A DNA stretch of 64,000 bases from DATJPW01 sp963752855 (GCA_963752855.1 CAVVZX010000053.1:1-64000), one strand, 5' to 3'; numbered from the stretch's first letter, positions 18,023 through 26,767 are shown. A program made the numbers and translations. Notes: generated by a model not told the origin, from the letters alone.

Positions 18023-18802
18023 ATGGAATACCGGTTGATCAAGTGTGAGAGCCATTTCGACAAAGCAGTTTTCAAGATCGTCTTTAACGCTCCAAAAGCG
18101 AATGTGCTGGAAGCCGCAATGCTCAAGGAGGTTTCTTCAGCCCTCGATGGCCTGAAAAATAACAACGATATAAAGCTCCTGGTCTTTGAGGGTGAAGGCA
18201 AGCATTTTTCCTTTGGCGCGAGCGTTCCGGAACATACCAAAGAAAATGCAGGCATGATGCTGGATGCGTTTCATGCGGTGTTCTATCAACTGGTCAAATT
18301 GGCAGTCCCTACTATGGCCGTTGTGCGCGGGCAATGCCTTGGAGGAGGCATGGAAGTTGCCCTGTTCTGCAATTTCATCGTAGCCGACCGCACCGCGGCA
18401 TTCGGCCAACCCGAGATAGTCCTGGCGGTGTTTCCTCCTCCCGCGTCGGTGATTCTTCCCATGAAAGTGGGACAGTCTTACGCGGACGATATAGCGCTTA
18501 CCGGTCGAACTATAGACGCAATGGAGGCGCAAAGAATCGGGCTGGTTCATCTGCTGGCCAGTGAAGGTCAAGACGCCTGGGAGGCCGCCGGTTGGTGGAT
18601 AGAGAAACACATATTACCCAAGAGCGCGTCCAGCTTGAGGATTGCGAATCGAGCAGTTCGCAAACAGTTTTTCCACAGGATCATGGAAGATCTCCCGCAA
18701 ATGCAAGATCTCTACCTGAAAGAGCTTATGGAAAGCCATGACGCCAACGAGGGTATCAATGCGTTTCTAGAGAAGCGCAAACCCGAATGGAAGAATAAAT
18801 AG
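18023..18802 (+). CDS. bamR: Cyclohexa-1,5-diene-1-carbonyl-CoA hydratase
   Basis: Adds water to the dienoyl-CoA formed when benzoyl-CoA is reduced, giving 6-hydroxycyclohex-1-enoyl-CoA. The 259 residues form a crotonase domain. NAPKANVLEAAMLKE and GEGKHFSFGASVPEHTKE are the subfamily-specific blocks (FSFGASVxEH), and RGQCLGGGMEVALFCNFIVA is the oxyanion loop. It follows bamA by about 160 bases in the same direction, after a GGAGAGGAGAATTCG ribosome site. The intermediate dehydrogenase (BamQ/Had) and the benzoyl-CoA reductase are not in the window. The frame is intact. Confidence 0.87.
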   Translation: MEYRLIKCESHFDKAVFKIVFNAPKANVLEAAMLKEVSSALDGLKNNNDIKLLVFEGEGKHFSFGASVPEHTKENAGMMLDAFHAVFYQLVKLAVPTMAVVRGQCLGGGMEVALFCNFIVADRTAAFGQPEIVLAVFPPPASVILPMKVGQSYADDIALTGRTIDAMEAQRIGLVHLLASEGQDAWEAAGWWIEKHILPKSASSLRIANRAVRKQFFHRIMEDLPQMQDLYLKELMESHDANEGINAFLEKRKPEWKNK

Positions 18803-18832
18803 GCAGATTACCGCAGAGACCACCTAGACAAA

Positions 18833-18895
18833 AGTTTCTGGGAGGACGTTTTTGCAATAACGCCCTCCCCAGACCCCTCCTCAAAAAACTTCTAT
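18833..18895. repeat. Palindromic repeat family, copy b (interrupted by the IS element)
   Basis: GGGAGGACGTTTTTG pairs with the AACGCCCTCCCC arm, and an outer AGTTTCTG pairs with the CAAAAAACTT end. The tail AAACTTCTAT is interrupted by the transposon at 18896 and continues after it at 19867 as AAACTTCTATATGGCTAACG. This matches the tails of copies c and e (CTCCTATATG...). The repeat therefore predates the insertion. Confidence 0.75.
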
Positions 18896-19866
18896 GGGGC
18901 TATCCGGTTGACCCACACATACTACCTGTAGTATGTGGGCATGGCTGATACCCGAGGAGATTGTGGAGCTTGAAGAGCGTTTTCCTCGGAGACGCGTGTA
19001 GTCAATACCTTGATCTGCGATGGCCGGAGGGCTTCCGTTGTCCTCGGTGTGTTTTGGCAGTGCTTGGCGAACGTCAGGGGACTTCTTGTGCGGACGTTGC
19101 CGTTTCGAGATCTTGTGACTGCGGGCACGATCTTTCAAGATTCGAGGAAGCCCTGACCTGTGGTTTCGGGCGATGTGGTATGTAACCAGCCAGAAGCAGG
19201 GTATCAGTGCTTTGGGACTTCAGCGGGTGCTGGGATTGGGCAGCTATGAAACCGCATGGACTGGTTGCAAACTGAGAAGAGCGATGGTTAGACCCGGCGC
19301 GACTGCTTGTCTGGACTGTGGAAGTCGATGAGATCTACTTGGGTGGTGTAAAACTTGGAAAGCGGGGCCGTGGGGCAATGGGCAAAGCTCTGGTTGTCAT
19401 AGCTGCTCAAGAAGACGGCAATCGTATTGGACGGATTCGTCTTCGTCGTGTAGACGATGCATCGGCCGCAAGCCTTATACCGGCTGAGAGAATGTGTGGA
19501 ACCTGGCAGCTGATCGCACGATGGGTGGCAAGGTTATGCTCCTTTGGCAGAGAAAGCTTCACGCACATTGTGGTCGCAAGGATCATGTGGGGGAGAACCT
19601 GTTGCCGATGGTCAACCGGGTTGCCTCGCTACTCAAACGCTGGCTTGGAGGCACCATCAGGGAGCCGTGCGCCCCTCTCCCTTGATTACTACTGGAGAAT
19701 ATACGTTTCGGTTCAACCGAAGAACGTCTAGATCCCGGGGCAAGCTCTTCTACCGATTGGTGCAGCAAGCCGTGGCCATGGAGCCCTAACGGGCGCCATG
19801 TTACGGGGCGATTGCTTGAAGTGTCAACCACAACATGTAGTATCCGGTTGATGATCCGGATAGCCC
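18896..19866 (+). mobile_element. Degenerate IS1595 (ISXO2-like) insertion sequence
   Basis: An about 970-bp element. The terminal inverted repeat is GGGCTATCCGG at 18897-18907, matched by CCGGATAGCCC at 19856-19866. The 10-base direct repeat AAACTTCTAT flanks it at 18886-18895 and 19867-19876, which is evidence of recent target duplication. Inside, the transposase is recognisable only in pieces in different frames. These are a zinc-ribbon start (LRWPEGFRCPRC), a middle part and the ISXO2-like catalytic segment VEVDEIYLGGVKLGKRGRG. At least four frameshifts or stops separate them, so no active transposase is made. IS1595 elements usually give 8-base duplications; the extra two bases may be chance. 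Confidence 0.8.
18940..19735 (+). pseudogene. IS1595-family transposase remnant
   Basis: Pieces in three frames align in order with an ISXO2-like transposase of about 300 residues. An N-terminal zinc-binding domain is seen around 18960-19050 (LRWPEGFRCPRC). A segment near 19125-19290 reads as AGTIFQDSRKPLT and then ISALGLQRVLGLGSYETAW when frames are corrected. The DDE domain starts at 19316 with VEVDEIYLGG. The catalytic tail after about 19480 is scrambled. Multiple indels mean the copy is dead or badly sequenced. Codon quality is poor compared with neighbouring genes. Confidence 0.75.
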
Positions 19867-19876
19867 AAACTTCTAT

Positions 19877-20353
19877 ATGGCTAACGGAACCTCAAATGCG
19901 GTCGAAGGTCCAGCGGAAAGCGGGGTAGGGGCGGACCTATGTGTCCGCCCACAGAATGACAAGCGTCACGGCGGTCTTATATAGCGCGAATGTAGAGGCG
20001 ACTGGCGAGTCGCCCTTGTTTGTGGGGCAGGCTTCCAGCCGGCCATAATCTGCATTTCGGAAGAGGCGGTAGGTAGGGCGGCCCATGGCCGCCGATCGGG
20101 GATGGCAGGCACGGCCCGCCCTACCTACACTGACGAGCTAAGGTGGCAAGCAGCGACGAAATTTCCGGTAGCCCGCGCAGAACGCGGGATGCCGGTCGAT
20201 TATTCTTAACGCTGGCAGGGACGCCGGCGCCTTCCGGAAGCGGGAGGGCGACTCGCCAGTCGACCCTACATTCGCGCGGATGACGCCGGAGCCTGCCATC
20301 TCCGAACCCGGCACGAGGGTCACCGTCGTCAATATTGACGAATGAATAGCAAT
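19877..20353. repeat. Repeat-rich intergenic region with nested inverted repeats
   Basis: No gene is seen. A 33-base imperfect inverted repeat (starting GCGCGAATGTAGAGGCGACT at 19984-20015 and ending CCCTACATTCGCGC at 20245-20277) encloses a second one (GGTAGGGCGG at 20069 and CCCGCCCTACC ending 20125). GTAGGGGCGGACC at 19926 and GTGTCCGCCC form a third small hairpin. The arrangement looks like several small palindromic elements inserted near each other. The flanking genes are bamR on the left and a zinc-ribbon protein gene (minus strand) on the right. Confidence 0.55.
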
Positions 20354-20860
20354 CTATGTGGATGTGGTCGTTGATGATGGCTGTAATGTCAATCCGGTCG
20401 AAATGGGCACACGGCCGACTGGGGAATCTTCGCTCTTTTCGAAAATTCGCCGACCTCCTCGATATAGACATGTCTTATAAAGACTCTTCTCGAATCGAAG
20501 TCTCACAATGAGCCGTTGATTGGGGCATCGGCCCATATTTTCGAGTTCACAAGTCTTTCCTTTTCCTTTTTCCGGGCAGGGTTGCAGGACATTGATCACG
20601 CGCCACAGCTCTCCTCGGTCGCAGAAGCGCTCCATCAGCTCTTCAGAGGAACCGGAAAACCTCAATCCCGTGAGATTCATCAAGACGGACCCGGCCCGCA
20701 CGCCTTTGAATATGTTTATCCGGGCATTGCACACAGGGCAGAGAATATACGATTTGCCCAAAGGTATTTTCTCGTCTGGCAATTTGCAGACCGCTTCACA
20801 CTTGGCGCAAGTTACGTTCAATTTTCGGACCTGAACCAATCGGTAACATTTTTTTAACAA
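20354..20860 (-). CDS. Hypothetical protein with MJ0042-type zinc ribbon
   Basis: A 168-residue protein of unknown function. Residues about 17-50 form a zinc-finger/ribbon domain (VTCAKCEAVCKLP, then LCPVCNARINIF, with two Cys-x2-Cys pairs). This is the MJ0042-type domain seen at the start of many deltaproteobacterial proteins of unknown role. A second cysteine-containing region (CPEKGKGKTCELENMGRCP) and a basic stretch follow. The last 20 residues (SSTTTST) look unlike a natural end and may come from a frameshift into adjacent repeats. No signal peptide or membrane segment is seen. Confidence 0.55.
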   Translation of the reverse strand: MLKKCYRLVQVRKLNVTCAKCEAVCKLPDEKIPLGKSYILCPVCNARINIFKGVRAGSVLMNLTGLRFSGSSEELMERFCDRGELWRVINVLQPCPEKGKGKTCELENMGRCPNQRLIVRLRFEKSLYKTCLYRGGRRIFEKSEDSPVGRVPISTGLTLQPSSTTTST

Positions 20861-20977
20861 TACTTAATTATACACCAAAATAAGAGACGGATGGAACCTT
20901 TTTAGCGCGGCCGGCCCTACGGCGAATCCCTTAGCTTTTTATTCGGCCTCCTACCTGGAGGCGTTATTGGCAAAAGG

Positions 20978-21610
20978 TCAAGTTGAACCGGTGGTTGGCG
21001 CCGTGGGCGCAGGCGATAAGACAGTGGGCGCGGTCGAGGTTGGCGCCGGCGATACAACAGTTGGCGCCGGCGATACAACAGTAGTTGGCGCAGGCGATAC
21101 GACAGTGGGATCGGTCGAGGTTGGCGCCGGCATGCCTGGGGGCTGCGGCCCCTGGGAAATTACCGTCGGATCCGATCCTGGTGAGTCTCCGAAGCTGTTC
21201 CTGAGTGTTTCCATCTGACTGATAAGATTGTTGGTTTGGCTGACTTGGGAATTGATTTCAGTGAATGCGGTCCCCAGGAGTTGGGTCCAATCGCTTCTGA
21301 ATTGGTCGATTGTCTGCTGAGAGTCTCCCGCTCCAGCGCTTAGTTGTTCCCGAAGGCGTTCCAGCACCTCCAGTTGCCTTGTCAGTTCTTCCGACGACAA
21401 TCTCAGTCGCTCCGCAATTCGCATTCTCGCAAGGCTCATCTGGGTATCAGCCTTTTCCGTGGCATTTCTGATGCGCTCCAACTGAACTTCCAAGGTTTGC
21501 TTAATGGCGTCTATCTTCAGGTCCGCGGCGGTGAAATCCGCTGCCGAAACACTCGAACCAATTATCATGAAAGCAATGAATGTCAGGCAGGCAGCCAGCA
21601 ATGTTTTCAT
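20978..21610 (-). CDS. Exported coiled-coil protein with SPAPT repeat tail
   Basis: I do not recognise a family. The start at 21610 is chosen because it opens a signal peptide (MKTLLAACLTFIAFMIIGSS, cleavage near VSAA); an upstream codon at 21643 adds 11 unlikely residues. Residues about 25-145 are helical and coiled-coil-like (heptad-rich, with ERIRNATEKADTQMSLARMR and LEVLERLREQL). The last 60 residues are low-complexity, with repeated SPAPT and TVVSPAPT units encoded by a tandem DNA repeat at about 21000-21130. It is probably periplasmic. It stands alone downstream of an AT-rich promoter region (21660-21760). Confidence 0.6.
   Translation of the reverse strand: MKTLLAACLTFIAFMIIGSSVSAADFTAADLKIDAIKQTLEVQLERIRNATEKADTQMSLARMRIAERLRLSSEELTRQLEVLERLREQLSAGAGDSQQTIDQFRSDWTQLLGTAFTEINSQVSQTNNLISQMETLRNSFGDSPGSDPTVISQGPQPPGMPAPTSTDPTVVSPAPTTVVSPAPTVVSPAPTSTAPTVLSPAPTAPTTGST
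21020..21130. repeat. Tandem coding repeat (GGCGCCGGCGATACAACAGT units)
   Basis: On the plus strand, units of about 15-21 bases (TTGGCGCCGGCGATACAACA) recur about five times, with third-base differences such as GGCGCAGGCGATACGACA. On the coding minus strand they encode the TVVSPAPT repeats of the protein at 20978-21610. Such arrays change copy number by slippage. Confidence 0.7.
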
Positions 21611-21800
21611 TTGTCCAACTCCCGGAAAAACCGGACGGCGCATGAATTAAGTCTCCGTGCTTGTCTATACCATAAATAGCAGAATATTACAACTATTCGC
21701 TATATTTAAACTTATATTATTACGATAATAAGTTGATATAAATATGTATAACATGCACAGCAACAAGTCAATTGGATATTATCCTCGAGAGCTGCTGCAA

Positions 21801-22818
21801 CTAACAGTCGGCTGCGGGAGAACATATAACGTCCTCAATTACAGGCCGAAACGAACCGAATTCTTCATATTTACCAATATTGCGCGCTATGTGCCCGGCC
21901 GTTCGTGGGACCGATGTCAAGTATCGGAGCTTCCCACGCTCCGACGCCTGATAACCGAACGTTCCCAGGGCCTTGATGTTGCGCTGGAGTGACATGACAT
22001 CAAATATGTAACGAAACCTTTGCCTTAATTCCTGCGACGTATTCCCGGTTGCTTCGCAGTAATAATCTACAAGGTCATCCACGAGGTGTTCCGGAAGAGT
22101 GACGTAAGAGTCTCTGAGCAATGACGCCATGATCGTACTGGGCAGGCCCCATCCTCGCGTCCTGAAAATCTATCATTACGAGGCGACCACGGTGAAGCAT
22201 GAGGTTCCTGGCATGGTAATCCCGGTGAGTGAAGATCCTCGGCTCTCCAGCCAGTATCGCGCAAATCTTGGTAAAGAACCGATTCAGTGTCGCCAAGGCC
22301 GAGGCTGACGGGTTGATACCGCAAAGCCCTCGGAGGAAATGAATCATGAAAAAATCCATCTCCTGCATCAGTTTTTCTTCATCAAAAGCCAGTTGGAATG
22401 CCCGACAACCCGAATTCAGCTTCATCGTGGCCCGACGCATGGTTAGAAGCAGATCCACCGCCTGCTTGTAAAGCCGCTCTACTTGGGTCTCGTCCGAGCG
22501 TTCCACAACTGTTTCGAGGAGGTCGTCCCCCAGGTCTTCCAACACGACGATTCCTTCTTGAGCGTGATGCGCATAGACGGCGGGGACGGGAAGCTCGAGA
22601 TTGCCCAGAAATCGCTGTAATTCCAAGAAGGTTTCGTCATCACCAGGTACGGGGTCTTGGTGGGCCATAACAACAACAGAAGGGCTGTTTCGGTAAAACA
22701 CGCGGAAGAATGCGCGATTGGACGCGTCCCCCGCCAGCCGGATAACCGCGTTCGGAGCCTGGTCTTTCGACAGGAGCTTTATGATGCGCTGTTCAAGATC
22801 GGATGTCGCTTCAGACAA
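21801..22818 (-). pseudogene. AmgK-like sugar kinase (aminoglycoside phosphotransferase fold), frameshifted
   Basis: Kinase-fold protein resembling AmgK, which phosphorylates N-acetylmuramate at the anomeric position during cell-wall recycling. The catalytic motif IFTHRDYHARNLMLH (HxDxxxxN) and MIDFQDARMGPAQYD (metal Asp) are present, as is VVLEDLGDDLLE. The last third (from SLLRDSYVTLPEHLVDDL) lies in another frame. The join is near 22120-22135, exactly after AQYD, so one small indel separates them. The total of about 335 residues matches AmgK. The start overlaps the end of the nucleotidyltransferase gene upstream, mirroring the murU-amgK pairing of Pseudomonas. The substrate is inferred from this pairing. 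Confidence 0.75.
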
Positions 22819-23779
22819 TAGGAGCTTCTCCGTTGCGGGTTATAACGGTATCGGAACAGTTACGATTTATGGTCACCCCAGACCCGATGATGCAATTCCG
22901 AACAAAACAATTGTTCTTCACGCGGACGTCTTCCCACAGGATGGAATTCTCAATTCTCGCGCCTGCTTCGATAACACAGCCTTCTCCGATAGAGACAAAC
23001 GGCCCGATGAAGCTGTCAGCAGATACCTCTGCTCCGGCGGCAATGCGAGGCGAGGGCGTCGTTCCTTCTCTCATCAGCAGTTCCTTTTGCGTGCCCAGGT
23101 ACCGTGAAGGACTGCCAAGGTCGCTCCAATAGCCTTCAACGGGGAAGCCCAAGACCTTTTCGGCCTGCGTTCAAAGCCTTCGGATAAACCTGATCGTTGA
23201 TTTCCCACGGGACGCCGGGTGGAATGAGGCTGAAAATGTCCGGTTCGAGTATATGGACTCCTGTGAAAACGTACAGTTTCCGGCCTTAGCTTGCCCCCGG
23301 GACATGCGCCTTTGAAGTTTCTGAGCCGCCCATCTTCGTCAATCCTTATGGGAGAATAGCGATAAGGCGCGGACTGCGGATACAAGATGAGCGTGGCAAG
23401 CGGCTTATTTTCCTTATGAAACGCTAGCGCTCCTTCTAGAGGAAAATCCATGACAATGTCACCGTTCACCATCAGGAAAGCGCCGCTGTTGAAAATACGA
23501 TTCATTCGCCTTGAGCCCGCCCGCTGTGCCCAGAATTTGAGATTCATATGAAAACGATACCGCGAGGTCAGCCCACTGCGGGGAACGGAAAATTGTCTCG
23601 ATCGTGTCAGGAAGATGATGAAGGTTCAGCCGAAAAGCGGTTACATCATCCTGCAATAATTTCGTTATCAATCGGACAACAAGCGGTTTTTCCAAAAGAG
23701 GAATAGCCGGTTTGGCGCGCTCCAGGGTAAGCGGACGCAAGCGAGTGCCAAGGCCGGCGGTGAGAATCATTGCCTTCAT
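22811..23779 (-). pseudogene. MurU-like sugar-phosphate nucleotidyltransferase, several frameshifts
   Basis: NDP-sugar pyrophosphorylase-type enzyme. The start ATG at 23779 (MKAMILTAGLGTRLRPLTLE) gives the nucleotide-binding signature GLGTRLRPLT. ILGTAGGLK and FLMVNGDIVMDF follow in the middle frame. The third frame (22811-23152) has PVEGYWSDLGSPSRY and a left-handed beta-helix tail (SFIGPFVSIGEGCVIEAGAR). At least three shifts (near 23520, 23280 and 23150) are needed to join them. The neighbouring AmgK-like gene suggests MurNAc-1-phosphate uridylyltransferase; the beta-helix tail is longer than in Pseudomonas MurU, so a mannose-1-phosphate guanylyltransferase role is an alternative. Confidence 0.7.
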
Positions 23780-23842
23780 AGAAGGTGGCTCTAAAGCTTT
23801 GTCCGAACCAAATATTCCGGACTGGGCAATCCAACAGTGATG

Positions 23843-23935
23843 CCCACTCAGTAGGGGCAGGTTTCCAAACCTGCCCGGTTTTCGATTACCCCGAGCAAGG
23901 GCGCCGTGGTTCAAACCCGCCCCTACAATAGGTGT
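23843..23935. repeat. GTAGGGGCAGGTTT...ACCCGCCCCTAC inverted repeat
   Basis: AGTAGGGGCAGGTTTCC and AAACCCGCCCCTACAAT form the ends of a roughly 80-base inverted repeat, with a short inner palindrome (CAGGTTTCCAAACCTG). It sits between murU and ddl. Related phrases occur at 4630, 19926, 35895 and 61436. No coding capacity. Confidence 0.55.
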
Positions 23936-23976
23936 GAGATCTATACGGCCTGGGTCCACTCTGTGTTACGTTCGTA

Positions 23977-25074
23977 TTAATCCCTGGCGGTCCGGATTTC
24001 TTGCTTATCCCGATGCTTTTCCAGAGCCAATTCCACGAGACGGTCGAGCAGTTTCGGATAACTCAAACCGGTTGCTTCCCACAATTTGGGATACATGCTG
24101 ATCGAAGTGAATCCGGGTATGGTGTTTATTTCATTGACTATTATTTCATCTTCCTCAGTGAGGAACAGGTCCACTCTGGCCAGCCCGGAACCGTCCACAG
24201 CGCGAAAAGCCGTAATCGCTACTTTGCGAGCCTCTTCGACTACATCATGTGGCAAGTCGGCCGGGATTTTAAGTTCTGCTGTGTCCTGGAGGTATTTCTC
24301 TTCGTAATCGTAGAACTCGGCATGAGAAATAACCTCACCGGGCAGGCTGGCCACAGGATCGTCGTTGCCGAGCACACTGACCTCCAGCTCCCGGCCTTTG
24401 ATACCATCTTCCACAAGGACCTTTCTGTCATACGATGCGGCAAGGTCCACGGCGGCCTTGAAATCGGGCGGTCCGGTGACTCGGCTGATTCCGACTGATG
24501 AGCCCAAATTTGCGGGCTTGACAAAAACCGGAAAGCGGCTGAAGCGAAGCTTTTTCAGAATTCGCTCCGGGTCTTGCTTCCATTCTGAGCGTAGGAACCA
24601 GAAAAAAGGTCCGACAGCCAGGCCGATATCACGGAAAGCCGCCTTCATGACTATTTTATCCATGCCTACCGCAGAAGCCATGACACCGCAGCCTACGTAG
24701 GGCAGGTTTGCCAGTTCGAGCAGACCCTGCACTGTCCCGTCCTCTCCGAAAGTCCCGTGCAAGACAGGGAATACTACATCAACCGTCATGGGATCGATGC
24801 GGCCTGAGCCATTCAAACGCAATAGTCCCTGGCGCCCGGGATCGGGCGAAACTATGATACGATCCTTTTCGTCGAGGTCTGCCTCGGAGTCGAACGAGGA
24901 CAGCTCTTCCGGTCTGACATACCAGCCTCCTTCCATTGTGATGAGCACCGGTATGACATGATATTTATCTCTGTCCAGGGCCTCAAAAACGGATCGGCCG
25001 GACCGCAAAGAAACCTCGTGCTCTGCGGAACGTCCGCCAAAGACGAGAGCTATTTTCAACTTATCGGATTGCAT
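23977..25074 (-). CDS. ddl: D-alanine--D-alanine ligase
   Basis: Joins two D-alanines for the peptidoglycan stem peptide, an ATP-grasp enzyme in the cytoplasm. It is complete at 365 residues. FGGRSAEHEVSLRSGRSV (N-terminal motif) and VFPVLHGTFGEDGTVQGLLE are visible, with FVKPANLGSSVGISRV, EVISHAEFYDYEEKYL and the metal site VNEINTIPGFTSISMYPKL. The insert around residues 35-90 is typical of the longer Ddl forms. The gene is transcribed toward the murU/amgK-like pair with a repeat between them. The three together suggest a peptidoglycan synthesis/recycling cluster. The frame is intact. Confidence 0.95.
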   Translation of the reverse strand: MQSDKLKIALVFGGRSAEHEVSLRSGRSVFEALDRDKYHVIPVLITMEGGWYVRPEELSSFDSEADLDEKDRIIVSPDPGRQGLLRLNGSGRIDPMTVDVVFPVLHGTFGEDGTVQGLLELANLPYVGCGVMASAVGMDKIVMKAAFRDIGLAVGPFFWFLRSEWKQDPERILKKLRFSRFPVFVKPANLGSSVGISRVTGPPDFKAAVDLAASYDRKVLVEDGIKGRELEVSVLGNDDPVASLPGEVISHAEFYDYEEKYLQDTAELKIPADLPHDVVEEARKVAITAFRAVDGSGLARVDLFLTEEDEIIVNEINTIPGFTSISMYPKLWEATGLSYPKLLDRLVELALEKHRDKQEIRTARD

Positions 25075-25280
25075 ATTGCCTCCAGGAAAGCTAACCGATG
25101 ACGGTCAATAGCACAATGATCGGGACATGTTCAAGGGCCGCGCAATCATTTACGCCAAAATAACCGCACGCAATCGGCCCAAGGAGTAAGTTGCAAGCGA
25201 GAGCCGGTTCAACTTATAATGACGTGGAACACATTCGATTGCCCCGCAGTGATTCTTCCTAACGGAAAGGACGGTGGTTG

Positions 25281-25643
25281 ATGGCTCTACGGGTTCGATA
25301 CAAGGTTTGGATCGAAAACGAGGATGGAAAATTAGTTATCGGAACTGGTAGACTCCGCATTCTTGAAGCGATCATGGAATTGGGCTCGATGAACAAGGCT
25401 GCCCAAAAGCTTAAACAACCTTTCCGGGCGGTCTGGGGCAAAATCAAGGCCACCGAGCAACGATGCGGCTTCAAAATCGTGGAAAGGACGAGTGAAGGTT
25501 CCAGAATCACGAAAGAAGGTCTGGAATTGTTGGATACCTACGGCAGACTTGCGAGGCGTTGTCAGAATTATGCAGATCAACAGTTCAACGAACTATTCAA
25601 GGGATTGCCAGTGGAGACGGTCGCCGGGAAAGAGAAGGCGTGA
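25281..25643 (+). CDS. ModE-like winged-helix regulator (DNA-binding domain only)
   Basis: A 121-residue protein with the LysR/ModE-type N-terminal winged helix: IGTGRLRILEAIMELGSMNK then AAQKLKQPFRAVWGKIKATE, followed by a C-terminal helix. The molybdate-binding DI/Mop domains of full-length ModE are absent. It lies upstream of fdhD and of the molybdenum-containing formate dehydrogenase, so a molybdenum- or formate-related regulatory role is plausible, but that is inference. An in-frame TTG at 25278 precedes the ATG. The upstream intergenic region (25075-25280) separates it from divergent ddl and must carry its promoter. Confidence 0.75.
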   Translation: MALRVRYKVWIENEDGKLVIGTGRLRILEAIMELGSMNKAAQKLKQPFRAVWGKIKATEQRCGFKIVERTSEGSRITKEGLELLDTYGRLARRCQNYADQQFNELFKGLPVETVAGKEKA

Positions 25644-25674
25644 CATTCGTTTGAAGATGTGCCCGGGAGATTTC

Positions 25675-25766
25675 CGTCATTCCGGCGGAGGCCGGAATCC
25701 AGGATCATGCCGGCTTTCGCCGGGCATCCTGGACTCCCTGGACCGCGGTTTTCACCGGGGTGACGG
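25675..25766. repeat. Dispersed GTCATTCCGGCG-type inverted repeat
   Basis: It starts CGTCATTCCGGCGGAGGC and ends CACCGGGGTGACGGG, with an inner stem GCCGGCTTTCGCCGGGC. It is related to the insert at 31732-31818. It lies between the ModE-like gene and fdhD, where it may reduce read-through; the fdhD start is only 62 bases on. Confidence 0.6.
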
Positions 25767-25828
25767 GCAAGTTCCCCTGGCGTCTTCCTTCAACAAACTC
25801 TCAAATGTTTTGCTCCTTGCGCTCTGTA

Positions 25829-26671
25829 ATGACTGACTCCGTGGAGGAGGCTTTGGTCGGAAACAACGATAATAGTGAGATAACGCTGACTGTCGAAATC
25901 CCGGCTCGACGTTACTCAAAGGGCATTCTGGAGAGCAAGACCATCTCTCTCGCCAGAGAAGCGCCTTACACCCTCTTTGTCAACGATCGTGAAATCCTCT
26001 CCATCTCGACCCTACCGAGCAACCTGAAAGAGCTTTTCGTGGGGTTCCTGGTCTCGGAAGGGGTCTTGATCAACCCGAGAGAAATCCTCGAATGCGCAGT
26101 AGATCATGCCGCGAGGATCGTGCGGGTCGAATTGGATGCCCCAGCCGAACGGATCGCCAGAGTCCTCGAGCGAAAGGGGATGCTCACATCGGGCTGCGCG
26201 GGTGGGATGGTCTTCTCAGTGGTAACAGCGTTGGCGCCCACGGAACAAAGAGACAGCCGCCTGAAGGTCCTCTGCTCGACAATCATCGAGAGAATGCGGG
26301 AATTAGACACATTTCCCGGCACTTACAGCATCACACGGGGTGTCCACGCGGCTTCCCTGGCGGATTCCTCCCGAACGATTACGATCCTGGAAGACTTGGG
26401 GCGCCATAATGCGGTGGACAAAATTGCGGGCCACTGTTTTCTGAATGGGATAGATACGCGGGACAAGTTGCTGCTGTGCACCGGACGAATAACGTCTGAG
26501 GTGCTCGTGAAGGCGGCCAGGAGCCGCTTCCCGATAGTCATTTCCCGATCCAGCGCCAGCGCGATGGCCGTGGGTATGGCAAAACAAAGCCATATAGACG
26601 TCGTGACCTATGTGCGTGGAGGCAGGTTCAACTATTTCGATCACGGGGGAGCGGAGCTTATCGAAGATTAG
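25829..26671 (+). CDS. fdhD: Formate dehydrogenase accessory sulfurtransferase FdhD
   Basis: Transfers sulfur from a cysteine desulfurase to the molybdenum/tungsten-pterin cofactor of formate dehydrogenase, without which FdhA is inactive. The sequence shows LPSNLKELFVGFLVSEGV, the active-cysteine region TSGCAGGMVF, THGVHA-like ITRGVHAASLADSSR, EDLGRHNAVDKIAG and the late RSSASAMAVGMAKQ. The start at 25829 is chosen to give MTDSVEEAL; an upstream codon at 25760 would run through a repeat. It converges on fdhA (minus strand), with two palindromic repeats between the 3' ends. Confidence 0.93.
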   Translation: MTDSVEEALVGNNDNSEITLTVEIPARRYSKGILESKTISLAREAPYTLFVNDREILSISTLPSNLKELFVGFLVSEGVLINPREILECAVDHAARIVRVELDAPAERIARVLERKGMLTSGCAGGMVFSVVTALAPTEQRDSRLKVLCSTIIERMRELDTFPGTYSITRGVHAASLADSSRTITILEDLGRHNAVDKIAGHCFLNGIDTRDKLLLCTGRITSEVLVKAARSRFPIVISRSSASAMAVGMAKQSHIDVVTYVRGGRFNYFDHGGAELIED

Positions 26672-26701
26672 CCGGGAATTATCGGTGGTCCTAGGGGCAA
26701 G

Positions 26702-26767
26702 AAGTTTCTGGGGAGGACGTTTTTGCAAAAACGCCCTCCCCAGACCCCTCCCCAAAAACTCCTATAT
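26702..26767. repeat. Palindromic repeat family, copy c
   Basis: A long stem: AAGTTTCTGGGGAGGACG, then TTTTTGCAAAAA in the centre, then CGCCCTCCCCAGACCCCTCC and CCAAAAACTCCTATATG. It lies between the convergent genes fdhD and fdhA, so it can terminate either. The arms differ from copies d and h but pair with each other. Confidence 0.8.
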
